64,000 nucleotides of DNA from Streptomyces olivaceoviridis (lineage in GTDB: Bacteria > Actinomycetota > Actinomycetes > Streptomycetales > Streptomycetaceae): positions 248,001 to 312,000 of the forward strand of contig NZ_BMUI01000004.1 in assembly GCF_014650115.1 (NCBI RefSeq), given 5' to 3'. Position 1 is the stretch's first letter, and each line of letters opens with the position of its first letter. The notes beneath the pieces were generated by a model, which worked only from the letters and a program-made list of their open reading frames with translations, ran no database searches and was not told the DNA's origin. The translations under genes were made by a program, and so were the position numbers. Shown here one piece after another: positions 53,006 to 62,818 of this stretch.

Positions 53006-55207
53006 CTACGCCTCGTCCCCGGCCTGTTCGCGGACGCGTTCGGCGATCTGCGGCGGCATCGGCTCGTGCCGGGCGTAACTCCGGTCGAAGCGGGCCGTGC
53101 CGTGCGAGAGCGAGCGCAGGTCGACGGCGTACCGCCCGATCTCGAACTCGGGCACCTCGGCGCGGATCAACGTCCGTCCCGTGCCCACCTGTTCGGTGCC
53201 GAGCAGCCGGCCGCGACGGCTGGAGAGGTCGCTCATCACGGCGCCCACGTAGTCGTCGCCGACCAGGACGGTCACCTCGGCGACCGGCTCCAGCAGATGG
53301 ATCTTGGCGTCCGCCGCGGCCTCGCGCAGCGCGAGCGCGCCCGCCGTCTGGAAGGCGGCGTCGGAGGAGTCCACCGAGTGGGCCTTGCCGTCCACCAGCG
53401 TGACCCGCACGTCGACCAGGGGGTAGCCGGCGGCGACGCCCTTGGCGGCCTGGGCGCGCACGCCCTTCTCGACGGAGGGGATGAACTGGCGGGGCACCGC
53501 GCCGCCGACCACCTTGTCCACGAACTCGATGCCCGAGCCGCCCGGCAGCGGTTCGACCTCGATCTCGCAGATGGCGTACTGGCCGTGGCCGCCGGACTGC
53601 TTGACGTGCCGGCCGCGCCCGGCGGCCCGGGTCGCGAACGTCTCCCGGAGGGAGACCCGGTGCGCGACGACGTCGACCTGGACGCCGTAGCGGCTGCGCA
53701 GCCGTTCCAGGGCGACGTCGGCGTGGGCCTCGCCCAGACACCACAGCACGACCTGGTGGGTGTCCTGGTTCTGTTCCAGGCGCATGGTCGGGTCCTCGGC
53801 GACCAGCCGGGACAACCCCTGGGAGAGCTTGTCCTCGTCGGCCTTGCTGTGCGCGTGGATGGCGAGCGGCAGCAGCGGGTCGGGCATCTGCCAGGGCTCC
53901 ATCAGGAGCGGGTCGTCCTTGGCGGAGAGGGTGTCGCCGGTCTCGGCGCGGCTGAGCTTGGCCACGCAGACCAGGTCGCCGGCGACGGCGTGGGTGACCG
54001 GGCGCTGCTGTTTGCCGAAGGGCATGGACAGGGCGCCGACCTTCTCGTCCACGTCGTGGTCCTCGTGCCCGCGGTCGGCGAGACCGTGCCCGGAGACGTG
54101 CACGGTCTGGTCCGGGCGCAGGGTGCCGGAGAAGACGCGGACCAGCGAGATCCGGCCGACGTACGGGTCCGAGGAGGTCTTGACGACCTCGGCGACCAGC
54201 GGGCCGTCCGTGTCGCACGGCTTCAGCTCGCGCGGCTCGCCGTCGATGGTGGTCACCCCCGGCAGCGGGTGCTCGAACGGGGTCGGGAAGCCGCGCGTGA
54301 CCAGCTCCAGCAGCTCGACCGTGCCGAGGCCCTGCCTGGCGCCCTCGGCGGCGGGGGCGGCGGCCAGCACGGGGAAGAACGCACCGCGTGCCACGGCCCG
54401 CTCCAGGTCCTCGATCAGCGTTTTGACCTCGACCTGCTCGCCGCCCAGATAGCGGTCCATGAGGGTCTCGTCCTCGCTCTCCGCGATGATCCCCTCGATG
54501 AGCCGGTTGCGGGCCTCCTCGATGCCGGGAAGCTGGTCCTCGCCGGGCTCGGACTCCTTGCGCTCCCCGGTCGAGTAGTCGAACAGCTTCTGCGACAGCA
54601 GTCCGACGAGCCCGGTCACGGGCGCGTGCCCGTCGGGGCCCTCGGGGCCGCGCAGCGGCAGGTACAGGGGCAGGACGGCGTCGGGGTCGTCACCGCCGAA
54701 GGCCTCCGCGCAGGTGCGCGTCATCTCCTCGAAGTCCGCGCGCGCGGCTTCCAGGTGCGTGATCACGATCGCGCGGGGCATGCCGACCGCCGCGCACTCC
54801 TCCCACACCATCCTGGTCGAGCCGTCCACGCCGTCGGAGGCCGAGACGACGAACAGGGCCGCGTCCGCCGCCCGCAGACCGGCCCTCAGCTCACCGACGA
54901 AGTCGGCGTACCCCGGGGTGTCCAGCAGGTTGACCTTGATGCCGTCCCATTCGACGGGCACCAGGGAGAGCTGTACCGAGCGCTGCTGCCGGTGCTCGAT
55001 GTCGTCGTGGTCGGAGACGGTGCCGCCGTCCTCGACGCGCCCCGCCCGGTTCACCGCCCCCGCGGTCAGCGCGAGGGCCTCCACGAGGGTCGTCTTTCCC
55101 GAGCCGGAGTGGCCGACCAGCACCACATTCCGTACGGACGCGGGTCGGTCGGCCGCCAGAGCCCTGCCGGCGGCCCCGGGGTGGTGTGTCTGTGCCTTGT
55201 CGCCCAT
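53006..55207 (-). CDS. EF-G-like translational GTPase (EF-G2 type) with atypical G4 motif
   Basis: The 733-residue product has EF-G domain order: GTPase, domain II and the C-terminal domains IV and V. G1 is GHSGSGKTT and G3 is DTPGYADF. The base-recognition motif, normally NKxD, reads THLE (IVITHLEAARADF). Domain IV contains GGHGQYAICEIEVEPLPGG. Proteins of this branch are not the main elongation factor, and several lack translocase activity. The ATG has GGGAGG 7 bases upstream. Confidence 0.88.
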   Translation of the reverse strand: MGDKAQTHHPGAAGRALAADRPASVRNVVLVGHSGSGKTTLVEALALTAGAVNRAGRVEDGGTVSDHDDIEHRQQRSVQLSLVPVEWDGIKVNLLDTPGYADFVGELRAGLRAADAALFVVSASDGVDGSTRMVWEECAAVGMPRAIVITHLEAARADFEEMTRTCAEAFGGDDPDAVLPLYLPLRGPEGPDGHAPVTGLVGLLSQKLFDYSTGERKESEPGEDQLPGIEEARNRLIEGIIAESEDETLMDRYLGGEQVEVKTLIEDLERAVARGAFFPVLAAAPAAEGARQGLGTVELLELVTRGFPTPFEHPLPGVTTIDGEPRELKPCDTDGPLVAEVVKTSSDPYVGRISLVRVFSGTLRPDQTVHVSGHGLADRGHEDHDVDEKVGALSMPFGKQQRPVTHAVAGDLVCVAKLSRAETGDTLSAKDDPLLMEPWQMPDPLLPLAIHAHSKADEDKLSQGLSRLVAEDPTMRLEQNQDTHQVVLWCLGEAHADVALERLRSRYGVQVDVVAHRVSLRETFATRAAGRGRHVKQSGGHGQYAICEIEVEPLPGGSGIEFVDKVVGGAVPRQFIPSVEKGVRAQAAKGVAAGYPLVDVRVTLVDGKAHSVDSSDAAFQTAGALALREAAADAKIHLLEPVAEVTVLVGDDYVGAVMSDLSSRRGRLLGTEQVGTGRTLIRAEVPEFEIGRYAVDLRSLSHGTARFDRSYARHEPMPPQIAERVREQAGDEA

Positions 55208-55517
55208 GATCCTGCCTCCCGTGCACGGTGAGGGTGGGCGCGGACACGCGGGATCCGCGTGTGCGGCGGCTCCGGCGACGCCCGCGGTTATTCGAGCTTT
55301 CCACTCCCGTCACGTCGCGTCCATACGAAGGACCGCGACGGATGCGCAGGGTGCGCGCGCGGCACCGATCGCGTCACGCACGCCCCCGCGCGCGACGGCA
55401 CGCGCCGGTTCCCGGCGCGGCTGTGGGTGCCCGCCCGTCACGCACACGCGCGCGTGGCTACGATGGGCCAGCCGGCGGTCACCAGGGGCCGCGGCGACAC
55501 CGACCGTCGGGAAGGCC

Positions 55518-56183
55518 ATGCTGAACAAGTACGCGCGTGCATTCTTCACGCGTGTCCTCACACCGTTCGCCACGTTTCTCATCCGCCGGGGCGTGAGCCC
55601 CGACACGGTCACGCTCATCGGCACGGCCGGGGTGGTCGCGGGGGCGCTGGTCTTCTACCCCAGGGGCGAGTTCTTCTGGGGCACGGTCGTGATCACTCTG
55701 TTCGTCTTCTCCGACCTGGTCGACGGCAACATGGCCCGCCAGCTGGGCCGATCCAGCCGCTGGGGCGCCTTCCTGGACTCCACCCTGGACCGGGTCGCCG
55801 ACGGAGCGATCTTCGGCGGTTTCGCGCTCTGGTACGCGGGCAGCGGGAACGACAACGTGCTGTGCGCGGTGTCGATCTTCTGCCTCGCGAGCGGCCAGGT
55901 GGTGTCGTACACCAAGGCGCGCGGCGAGTCGATCGGGCTGCCGGTCGCCGTCAACGGGCTCGTCGAGCGTGCCGAGCGGCTGGTGATCTCGCTGGTCGCG
56001 GCCGGTTTCGCGGGCCTGCACAAGTTCGGCGTGCCGGGCATCCAGTGGCTGCTGCCCATCGCCCTGTGGGTCGTCGCCATCGGCAGCCTGGTCACGCTGA
56101 TCCAGCGGGTCGTCACCGTCCGCCGCGAGTCCGCCGAGGCGGAGGCGGCGGCCCGGCAGAACACCAGCGAGGCGACGCAGTGA
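55518..56183 (+). CDS. pgsA: Phosphatidylinositol phosphate synthase (CDP-alcohol phosphatidyltransferase)
   Basis: The 221-residue integral membrane enzyme has the complete CDP-OH-P motif as DLVDGNMARQLGR followed by GAFLDSTLDRVADG. It joins inositol phosphate to CDP-diacylglycerol, giving the precursor of phosphatidylinositol. The position before an acyltransferase and PimA supports this over phosphatidylglycerol phosphate synthase. GGGAAGG lies unusually close to the ATG. The gene is first of three translationally coupled genes. Confidence 0.92.
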   Translation: MLNKYARAFFTRVLTPFATFLIRRGVSPDTVTLIGTAGVVAGALVFYPRGEFFWGTVVITLFVFSDLVDGNMARQLGRSSRWGAFLDSTLDRVADGAIFGGFALWYAGSGNDNVLCAVSIFCLASGQVVSYTKARGESIGLPVAVNGLVERAERLVISLVAAGFAGLHKFGVPGIQWLLPIALWVVAIGSLVTLIQRVVTVRRESAEAEAAARQNTSEATQ

Positions 56184-57088
56184 GCGCCGCCGACCGGCTC
56201 ACCGACACGCTCTACGGGCTCGGCTGGAGCACCGTCAAGAAGCTCCCCGAGCCGGTCGCGGTGCGCCTCGGCCGGACCATCGCCGACCTCGCCTGGAAGC
56301 AGCGCGGCAAGGGCGTCCAGCGGCTGGAGGCCAACTACGCGCGCGTGGTGCCGGGCGCCACGGCGGAGCGGCTGGCGGAGCTGTCCCGCGCGGGCATGCG
56401 CTCCTACCTGCGCTACTGGATGGAGTCCTTCCGGCTGCCGGCCTGGAGCGCCGAGCGCGTGCGGACGGGCTTCGACCCCAAGGACGTGCACCACCTGACC
56501 GACGGCCTCGCCGCCGGCCGGGGCGTGATACTCGCCCTGCCCCACCTGGCCAACTGGGACCTGGCCGGCGCCTGGGTCACCACGGAGCTGAAGACGCCGT
56601 TCACGACGGTCGCCGAGCGGCTGAAGCCCGAGACGCTGTACGACCGGTTCGTCGCCTACCGCGAGGGCCTCGGCATGGAGGTCCTGCCGCACAGCGGCGG
56701 CTCCGCCTTCGGCACCCTGGCCCGCAGGCTGCGCGACGGCGGCCTGGTCTGCCTGGTGGCCGACCGCGACCTGTCCGCCTCCGGCGTCGAGGTCGACTTC
56801 TTCGGCGACACGGCCCGGATGCCGGCCGGACCCGCCCTGCTGGCCCAGCAGACCGGCGCGCTGCTGCTGCCCGTCACCCTCTGGTACGACGACTCGCCCG
56901 TCATGCGGGGCCGGGTGCATCCGGCGATCGAGGTCCCCGAGTCAGGCACCCGGGCCGAGAGGACGTCTGTCATGACACAGGCGCTGGCCGACGCCTTCGC
57001 CACCGGGATCGCCGACCACCCGGAGGACTGGCACATGCTCCAGCGGCTGTGGCTCGCCGACCTCGACCCCGCGAAGGGACCCGCGTGA
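56180..57088 (+). CDS. Phosphatidylinositol mannoside acyltransferase (LpxL/HtrB family)
   Basis: This 302-residue acyltransferase has the catalytic LPHLANWDLAG (HX4D) at about residues 119-124, and the later LVADRDLSASGVEVDFFG. It acylates the mannose of PIM1 or PIM2 on the cytoplasmic face, as PatA does in mycobacteria. GTG overlaps the pgsA stop, and its own stop overlaps pimA. Confidence 0.9.
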   Translation: MSAADRLTDTLYGLGWSTVKKLPEPVAVRLGRTIADLAWKQRGKGVQRLEANYARVVPGATAERLAELSRAGMRSYLRYWMESFRLPAWSAERVRTGFDPKDVHHLTDGLAAGRGVILALPHLANWDLAGAWVTTELKTPFTTVAERLKPETLYDRFVAYREGLGMEVLPHSGGSAFGTLARRLRDGGLVCLVADRDLSASGVEVDFFGDTARMPAGPALLAQQTGALLLPVTLWYDDSPVMRGRVHPAIEVPESGTRAERTSVMTQALADAFATGIADHPEDWHMLQRLWLADLDPAKGPA

Positions 57089-58248
57089 GAATCGGGATCG
57101 TCTGCCCGTACTCCTGGGACGTGCCCGGTGGCGTCCAGTTCCACATCCGTGACCTCGCCGAGTACTTCCTCCGGCTCGGCCACGAGGTGTCCGTCCTCGC
57201 CCCGGCCGACGACGACACCCCGCTGCCGCCGTACGTCGTCTCGGCCGGCCGCGCGGTCCCGGTGCCGTACAACGGCTCGGTGGCCCGGCTGAACTTCGGC
57301 TTCCTGTCGGCCGCGCGGGTGCGGCGCTGGCTGCACGAGGGCGCCTTCGACGTGGTGCACATCCACGAGCCGACCTCGCCCTCGCTCGGCCTGCTGACCT
57401 GCTGGGCGGCGTCCGGCCCGATCGTGGCCACCTTCCACACCTCCAACCCGCGCTCGCGCGCCATGATCGCCGCGTACGCGATCCTCCAGGCCGCGCTGGA
57501 GAAGATCAGCGCGCGGATCGCGGTCAGCGAGTACGCCCGCCGCACCCTGGTCGAGCATCTCGGCGGGGACGCGGTGGTCATCCCCAACGGCGTCGACGTG
57601 GACTTCTTCGCCGAGGCCGAGCCCAAGCCGGAGTGGCAGGGCGACACCATCGGCTTCATCGGCCGCATCGACGAACCCCGCAAGGGCCTGCCGGTCCTGA
57701 TGCGGGCTCTCCCGCGCATCCTCGCCGCCCGCCCCGGCGCCCGGCTGCTGGTCGCCGGCCGCGGCGACGAGGAAGCGGCCGTCGAGGACCTGCCGAAGGA
57801 ACTGCGCTCCCGCGTCGAGTTCCTCGGCATGATCAGCGACGAGGACAAGGCGCGGCTGCTGCGCAGCGTCGACCTGTACGTCGCCCCCAACACCGGCGGG
57901 GAGAGCTTCGGCATCATCCTGGTCGAGGCGATGTCCGCGGGTGCCCCCGTGCTCGCCTCCGACCTGGACGCGTTCGTGCAGGTCCTCGACCAGGGCGAGG
58001 CCGGCGAGGTCTTCACCAACGAGGACGCCGACGCGCTGGCCGAGGCGGCCGTACGGCTGCTGGAGGACCCGGCCCGCCGTATCCGACTGCGCGAGCGCGG
58101 CAGCGCCCATGTGCGGCGGTTCGACTGGTCCACGGTCGGCGCGGACATCCTGTCCGTCTACGAGACGGTGACGGCGGGCGCGGCAGCGGTGGCCGCGGAC
58201 GAACGGACGACGGGCCTGAGGGCCCGCTTCGGGCTGGCGCGGGACTGA
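57085..58248 (+). CDS. pimA: GDP-mannose-dependent phosphatidylinositol mannosyltransferase
   Basis: The 387-residue GT4-family glycosyltransferase (GT-B fold) has the N-terminal PYSWDVPGGVQFHI, the middle VVIPNGVDVDFF and GFIGRIDEPRKGLPVL, and the donor-binding ESFGIILVEAM. It adds the first mannose to phosphatidylinositol. The GTG overlaps the preceding stop by 4 bases. It completes a three-gene PIM operon. Confidence 0.93.
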   Translation: MRIGIVCPYSWDVPGGVQFHIRDLAEYFLRLGHEVSVLAPADDDTPLPPYVVSAGRAVPVPYNGSVARLNFGFLSAARVRRWLHEGAFDVVHIHEPTSPSLGLLTCWAASGPIVATFHTSNPRSRAMIAAYAILQAALEKISARIAVSEYARRTLVEHLGGDAVVIPNGVDVDFFAEAEPKPEWQGDTIGFIGRIDEPRKGLPVLMRALPRILAARPGARLLVAGRGDEEAAVEDLPKELRSRVEFLGMISDEDKARLLRSVDLYVAPNTGGESFGIILVEAMSAGAPVLASDLDAFVQVLDQGEAGEVFTNEDADALAEAAVRLLEDPARRIRLRERGSAHVRRFDWSTVGADILSVYETVTAGAAAVAADERTTGLRARFGLARD

Positions 58249-58350
58249 GCCGCGGGTCCCGCGGTTCCGGGTGGCCTTGGGCGTCGGCGGGCGCGGTTCG
58301 GGCCGAGCTCGGACTGACTTGGCGCGGGGCCGTACCGGCGTGCCCGGAGT

Positions 58351-58470
58351 CGTGCGGGGCGGCGGGAGCGGGTCGCGGTCGTGCGGGTCGGCCCGGAGCC
58401 GGTGGGGGACCGTGCGGGGCGGCGGCAGTGCGGCGCGGTCGTACGGGCCTGTCCCGAGCCGGTGCGAGGC
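58351..58470 (+). repeat. Imperfect 60-bp tandem repeat
   Basis: Two adjacent units begin CGTGCGGGGCGGCGG (58351 and 58411) and agree at most positions. A decayed third follows at 58471. They fill the non-coding gap after pimA. Confidence 0.75.
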
Positions 58471-58532
58471 CGTGCCCGGTGGGGGTGGTACTGGCGCGTA
58501 GGAGCGGTCCGCGCAGCCGATAGCCTTCCGGC

Positions 58533-59075
58533 GTGACCGCAACCCTCATCTGGATCCTCGTCGCGCTCCTCGCCGTCGGCGTGTACCTCAGCTGGACGGC
58601 CGGGCGGCTGGACCGGCTGCACGTGCGGATGGACGCCGCCCGGGCCGCGCTCGACGCCCAGTTGCTGCGGCGGGCCTCCGTGGCGCAGGAACTGGCGACC
58701 TCGGGCGTGCTGGACCCGGCCGCCTCGATCGTGCTCTACGAGGCCGCGCACGCGGCCCGGCAGGCGGAGGAGGAGCAGCGGGAGGTCGCCGAGAGCGAGC
58801 TGAGCCAGGCGCTGCGGGCGGTCTTCGAGGACCCGGCGCAGGTGGAGGCCGTACGGGAGGCCCCCGGCGGCGAGGAGGCTGCCCGTGAGCTGGCCGAGGC
58901 CGTCCGCAGGGTGCCGATGGCCCGCCGCTTCCACAACGACGCCGTGGGGGCCGCCCGCAGACTCCGCGAGCACCGCAAGGTCCGCTGGTTCCGGCTGGCC
59001 GGCCACGCACCCTTCCCGCTGGCCTTCGAGATGGACGACGAGCCGCCCGCGGCTCTGGCCGAGAGGGCCGCCTGA
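58533..59075 (+). CDS. Membrane-anchored helical protein, LemA-like
   Basis: The 180-residue protein has one N-terminal helix ([18 protein letters not shown]). A long helical region follows ([32 protein letters not shown]), with the pattern of LemA proteins. TAGCCT lies 6 bases before the GTG and no Shine-Dalgarno is seen, so it is probably leaderless. Function is unknown. Confidence 0.78.
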   Translation: MTATLIWILVALLAVGVYLSWTAGRLDRLHVRMDAARAALDAQLLRRASVAQELATSGVLDPAASIVLYEAAHAARQAEEEQREVAESELSQALRAVFEDPAQVEAVREAPGGEEAARELAEAVRRVPMARRFHNDAVGAARRLREHRKVRWFRLAGHAPFPLAFEMDDEPPAALAERAA

Positions 59076-59190
59076 CCGACGGGCGGACCAAAAGGATCCA
59101 CCGGCTTGTCATTGGCCCTTGCTGTGGCCTGGTCCACTCACGTTTCCTCGTCGGTGCAGAAAACCCTCTTCCCCTTCAGTGAGGTCACCC

Positions 59191-60096
59191 GTGTCCACCA
59201 TCGAGAACCAGGCTCCCGAGACCGGCACCGCCCGCGTGAAGCGCGGCATGGCCGAGCAGCTCAAGGGCGGCGTGATCATGGACGTCGTCACGCCGGAGCA
59301 GGCGAAGATCGCCGAGGACGCGGGCGCCGTCGCCGTCATGGCCCTGGAGCGGGTCCCGGCCGACATCCGCAAGGACGGCGGAGTGGCCCGCATGTCCGAC
59401 CCGGACATGATCGAGGGCATCATCGACGCCGTCTCGATCCCGGTCATGGCCAAGTCCCGCATCGGCCACTTCGTCGAGGCCCAGGTGCTCCAGTCCCTCG
59501 GCGTCGACTACATCGACGAGTCCGAGGTGCTCACCCCGGCCGACGAGGTCAACCACTCCGACAAGTGGGCCTTCACCACCCCCTTCGTCTGCGGCGCCAC
59601 CAACCTGGGCGAGGCCCTGCGCCGCATCGCCGAGGGCGCCGCGATGATCCGCTCCAAGGGCGAGGCCGGCACCGGCAACGTCGTCGAGGCCGTCCGCCAC
59701 CTGCGCCAGATCAAGAACGAGATCGCCCGTCTGCGCGGCTTCGACAACCACGAGCTCTACGCCGCCGCCAAGGAGCTGCGCGCCCCGTACGAGCTGGTCA
59801 AGGAGGTCGCCGAGCTGGGCAAGCTCCCGGTGGTGCTGTTCTCCGCCGGTGGCGTGGCCACCCCGGCCGACGCCGCCCTGATGCGTCAGCTCGGCGCCGA
59901 GGGCGTCTTCGTCGGCTCCGGCATCTTCAAGTCCGGCGACCCGGCCAAGCGCGCCGCCGCCATCGTCAAGGCCACCACCTTCTACGACGACCCGAAGATC
60001 ATCGCGGACGCCTCCCGCAACCTCGGCGAGGCCATGGTCGGCATCAACTGCGACACCCTCCCCGAGACCGAGCGCTACGCGAACCGCGGCTGGTAA
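59191..60096 (+). CDS. pdxS: Pyridoxal 5'-phosphate synthase, synthase subunit
   Basis: This 301-residue TIM barrel has [20 protein letters not shown] and the ribose-5-phosphate Schiff-base Lys in [14 protein letters not shown]. The second Lys is in [12 protein letters not shown], and the phosphate loop is [14 protein letters not shown]. With PdxT it makes PLP from ribose-5-phosphate, glyceraldehyde-3-phosphate and glutamine. The GTG at 59191 has GAGG 6 bases upstream. pdxT follows after 13 bases. Confidence 0.97.
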   Translation: MSTIENQAPETGTARVKRGMAEQLKGGVIMDVVTPEQAKIAEDAGAVAVMALERVPADIRKDGGVARMSDPDMIEGIIDAVSIPVMAKSRIGHFVEAQVLQSLGVDYIDESEVLTPADEVNHSDKWAFTTPFVCGATNLGEALRRIAEGAAMIRSKGEAGTGNVVEAVRHLRQIKNEIARLRGFDNHELYAAAKELRAPYELVKEVAELGKLPVVLFSAGGVATPADAALMRQLGAEGVFVGSGIFKSGDPAKRAAAIVKATTFYDDPKIIADASRNLGEAMVGINCDTLPETERYANRGW

Positions 60097-60109
60097 GGCA
60101 CTGGAACCC

Positions 60110-60709
60110 ATGAACACCCCCGTCATAGGCGTCCTGGCCCTCCAGGGCGACGTACGGGAGCACCTCATCGCCCTGGCCGCGGCCGACGCCGTGGCCAGGC
60201 CGGTGCGGCGCCCCGAGGAACTCGCCGAGGTCGACGGCCTCGTCCTGCCCGGCGGCGAGTCCACCACCATCTCCAAGCTGGCCATCCTGTTCGGCGTGAT
60301 GGAGCCCCTGCGCGCGCGTGTGCGCGCCGGCATGCCGGTCTACGGCACCTGCGCGGGCATGATCATGCTCGCCGACAAGATCCTCGACCCGCGCTCGGGC
60401 CAGGAGACCATCGGCGGCATCGACATGATCGTGCGCCGCAACGCCTTCGGACGGCAGAACGAGTCGTTCGAGGCCGCGGTCGACGTCAAGGGCGTCCCGG
60501 GCGATCCTGTGGAGGGCGTCTTCATCCGCGCCCCGTGGGTGGAGTCCGTGGGCGCCGGGGCCGAGGTGCTCGCCGAGCACGACGGCCACATCGTCGCCGT
60601 ACGCCAGGGCAGCGCGCTCGCCACGTCGTTCCACCCGGAACTGACGGGCGACCACCGCGTGCACTCCCTGTTCGTCGACATGGTGCGCGCGCACCGGACA
60701 CCGGAGTAG
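60110..60709 (+). CDS. pdxT: Pyridoxal 5'-phosphate synthase, glutaminase subunit
   Basis: The 199-residue class I glutamine amidotransferase has [12 protein letters not shown], the nucleophile Cys in [14 protein letters not shown], and the His-Glu pair in FHPELTGD. It delivers ammonia to PdxS. Confidence 0.97.
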   Translation: MNTPVIGVLALQGDVREHLIALAAADAVARPVRRPEELAEVDGLVLPGGESTTISKLAILFGVMEPLRARVRAGMPVYGTCAGMIMLADKILDPRSGQETIGGIDMIVRRNAFGRQNESFEAAVDVKGVPGDPVEGVFIRAPWVESVGAGAEVLAEHDGHIVAVRQGSALATSFHPELTGDHRVHSLFVDMVRAHRTPE

Positions 60710-60774
60710 GACGAGAGTCCTTGTAGGATCTCTGGCGTTCGTATCTGGATGGGTTACGCGAAGGAGACAGGCAG

Positions 60775-61527
60775 ATGTCCGGCCACTCTAAATGGGCCAC
60801 GACGAAGCACAAGAAGGCCGTGATCGACGCCAAGCGCGGCAAGCTCTTCGCGAAGCTCATCAAGAACGTCGAGGTCGCGGCGCGGATGGGCGGCGCGGAC
60901 CCCGAGGGCAACCCGACGCTGTACGACGCCATCCAGAAGGCGAAGAAGTCGTCGGTCCCCAACAAGAACATCGACTCCGCGGTCAAGCGCGGCGCGGGCC
61001 TGGAGGCCGGCGGCGCCGACTACGAGACGATCATGTACGAGGGCTACGGCCCGAACGGCGTCGCGGTGCTCATCGAGTGCCTCACCGACAACCGCAACCG
61101 CGCCGCCTCCGAGGTCCGCGTCGCCATGACCCGCAACGGCGGCTCCATGGCCGACCCGGGCTCGGTGTCGTACCTGTTCAACCGCAAGGGCGTCGTCATC
61201 GTCCCCAAGGGCGAACTGACCGAGGACGAGGTCCTCATGGCCGTCCTGGACGCGGGCGCCGAGGAGGTCAACGACCTCGGCGAGACCTTCGAGGTCCTCA
61301 GCGAGGCCACCGACCTGGTCGCGGTCCGCACCGCCCTCCAGGAGGCCGGCATCGACTACGACTCCGCCGAGGCCAACTTCGTCCCGACCATGCAGGTCGA
61401 ACTGGACGAGGAGGGCGCGAAGAAGATCTTCAAGCTGATCGACGCGCTGGAGGACAGCGACGACGTGCAGAACGTCTTCGCCAACTTCGACGTGAGCGAC
61501 GAGATCATGGAGAAGGTCGACGCGTAA
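60775..61527 (+). CDS. yebC: YebC/PmpR-family protein
   Basis: The 250-residue protein starts [20 protein letters not shown], the hallmark of YebC. Members act as transcriptional regulators or, in newer work, help ribosomes translate difficult motifs. TAGGAT at 60724 is a likely -10. The position before ruvCAB is a conserved arrangement in many bacteria. Confidence 0.95.
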   Translation: MSGHSKWATTKHKKAVIDAKRGKLFAKLIKNVEVAARMGGADPEGNPTLYDAIQKAKKSSVPNKNIDSAVKRGAGLEAGGADYETIMYEGYGPNGVAVLIECLTDNRNRAASEVRVAMTRNGGSMADPGSVSYLFNRKGVVIVPKGELTEDEVLMAVLDAGAEEVNDLGETFEVLSEATDLVAVRTALQEAGIDYDSAEANFVPTMQVELDEEGAKKIFKLIDALEDSDDVQNVFANFDVSDEIMEKVDA

Positions 61528-61651
61528 CGCCCACAGCTGGCTGACCGGGCCGACGGGACACCCCCGTCGGCCCGTCGCGTTGTACGGCGTTGTCAGTGGC
61601 ACCCGATAGCCTGCACGAACAAGCGACGGGGTGACCGGAGGGAGGGCGCGC

Positions 61652-62191
61652 GTGCGCGTACTGGGGGTGGACCCCGGGCTGACCCGGTGCGGGGTCGGTG
61701 TCGTCGAAGGGGTCGCGGGCCGTCCGCTCACCATGGTCGGCGTCGGGGTCGTCCGGACCCCCGTGGACGCCGACCTCAGCCACCGGCTGCTCGCCGTGGA
61801 GCAGGGCATCGAGCAGTGGATGGACGAGCACCGCCCCGAGTTCGTCGCCGTGGAGCGCGTCTTCAGCCAGCACAACGTGCGCACGGTCATGGGCACCGCC
61901 CAGGCCAGCGCCGTCGCCATGCTGTGCGCCGCCCGGCGCGGCATCCCCGTCGCCCTGCACACCCCCAGCGAGGTCAAGGCCGCCGTCACCGGCACCGGGC
62001 GCGCCGACAAGGCGCAGGTCGGAGCCATGGTGACCCGGCTGCTCCGGCTCGCCGCGCCGCCCAAGCCGGCCGACGCCGCCGACGCCCTCGCGCTCGCCAT
62101 CTGCCACATCTGGCGGGCCCCCGCCCAGAACCGGCTCCAGCAGGCCGTCGCCCGGCACGCAGTCCACGCAACGAAAGGCCGTACGGCATGA
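61652..62191 (+). CDS. ruvC: Holliday junction resolvase RuvC
   Basis: This 179-residue nuclease has the catalytic acids in [12 protein letters not shown] (Asp), [12 protein letters not shown] (Glu) and [12 protein letters not shown] (two Asp). It cuts Holliday junctions after RuvAB migration. The GTG at 61652 has GGAGGGAGG upstream. Its stop overlaps ruvA. Confidence 0.96.
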   Translation: MRVLGVDPGLTRCGVGVVEGVAGRPLTMVGVGVVRTPVDADLSHRLLAVEQGIEQWMDEHRPEFVAVERVFSQHNVRTVMGTAQASAVAMLCAARRGIPVALHTPSEVKAAVTGTGRADKAQVGAMVTRLLRLAAPPKPADAADALALAICHIWRAPAQNRLQQAVARHAVHATKGRTA

Positions 62192-62793
62192 TCGCCTTCG
62201 TCAGCGGCACGGTCGCCGCGCTCGCCCCCGACGCCGCGGTCGTCGAGGTCGGCGGCGTCGGCATGGCCGTCCAGTGCACCCCGAACACGCTGTCGGCCCT
62301 GCGGATCGGCCGGCCGGCCAGGCTGCACACCTCCCTCGTCGTCCGCGAGGACTCGCTCACCCTGTACGGCTTCGCCGACGACGACGAGCGCCAGGTCTTC
62401 GAACTGCTCCAGACCGCGAGCGGCGTCGGCCCGCGCCTGGCCCAGGCGATGCTCGCCGTGCACACCCCGGACGCGCTGCGCCGCGCGGTCGCCACCGGTG
62501 ACGAGAAGGCCCTCACCGCAGTCCCCGGCATCGGCAAGAAGGGTGCCCAGAAGCTGCTGCTGGAGCTGAAGGACCGGCTCGGCGCGCCCGTCGGCGCCCC
62601 CGCCGTCGGCGCACCCGTCAGCCAGGGCTGGCGCGACCAGCTGCACGCGGCCCTGATCGGCCTGGGCTACGCCACCCGCGAGGCCGACGAGGCGGTCGCC
62701 GCCGTCACCCCGCAGGCCGAGGCCGCGGGCGGCACGCCCCAGGTCGGGCAGTTGCTGAAGGCCGCCCTGCAGACCCTGAACCGCGCCCGCTGA
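62188..62793 (+). CDS. ruvA: Holliday junction DNA helicase subunit RuvA
   Basis: The 201-residue protein has an N-terminal OB fold ([20 protein letters not shown]) and HhH motifs ([37 protein letters not shown]). The C-terminal domain contacts RuvB. The ATG overlaps the ruvC stop. Confidence 0.96.
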   Translation: MIAFVSGTVAALAPDAAVVEVGGVGMAVQCTPNTLSALRIGRPARLHTSLVVREDSLTLYGFADDDERQVFELLQTASGVGPRLAQAMLAVHTPDALRRAVATGDEKALTAVPGIGKKGAQKLLLELKDRLGAPVGAPAVGAPVSQGWRDQLHAALIGLGYATREADEAVAAVTPQAEAAGGTPQVGQLLKAALQTLNRAR

Positions 62794-62818
62794 CCTGCGC
62801 CACCGCTAGGAGAACTTC

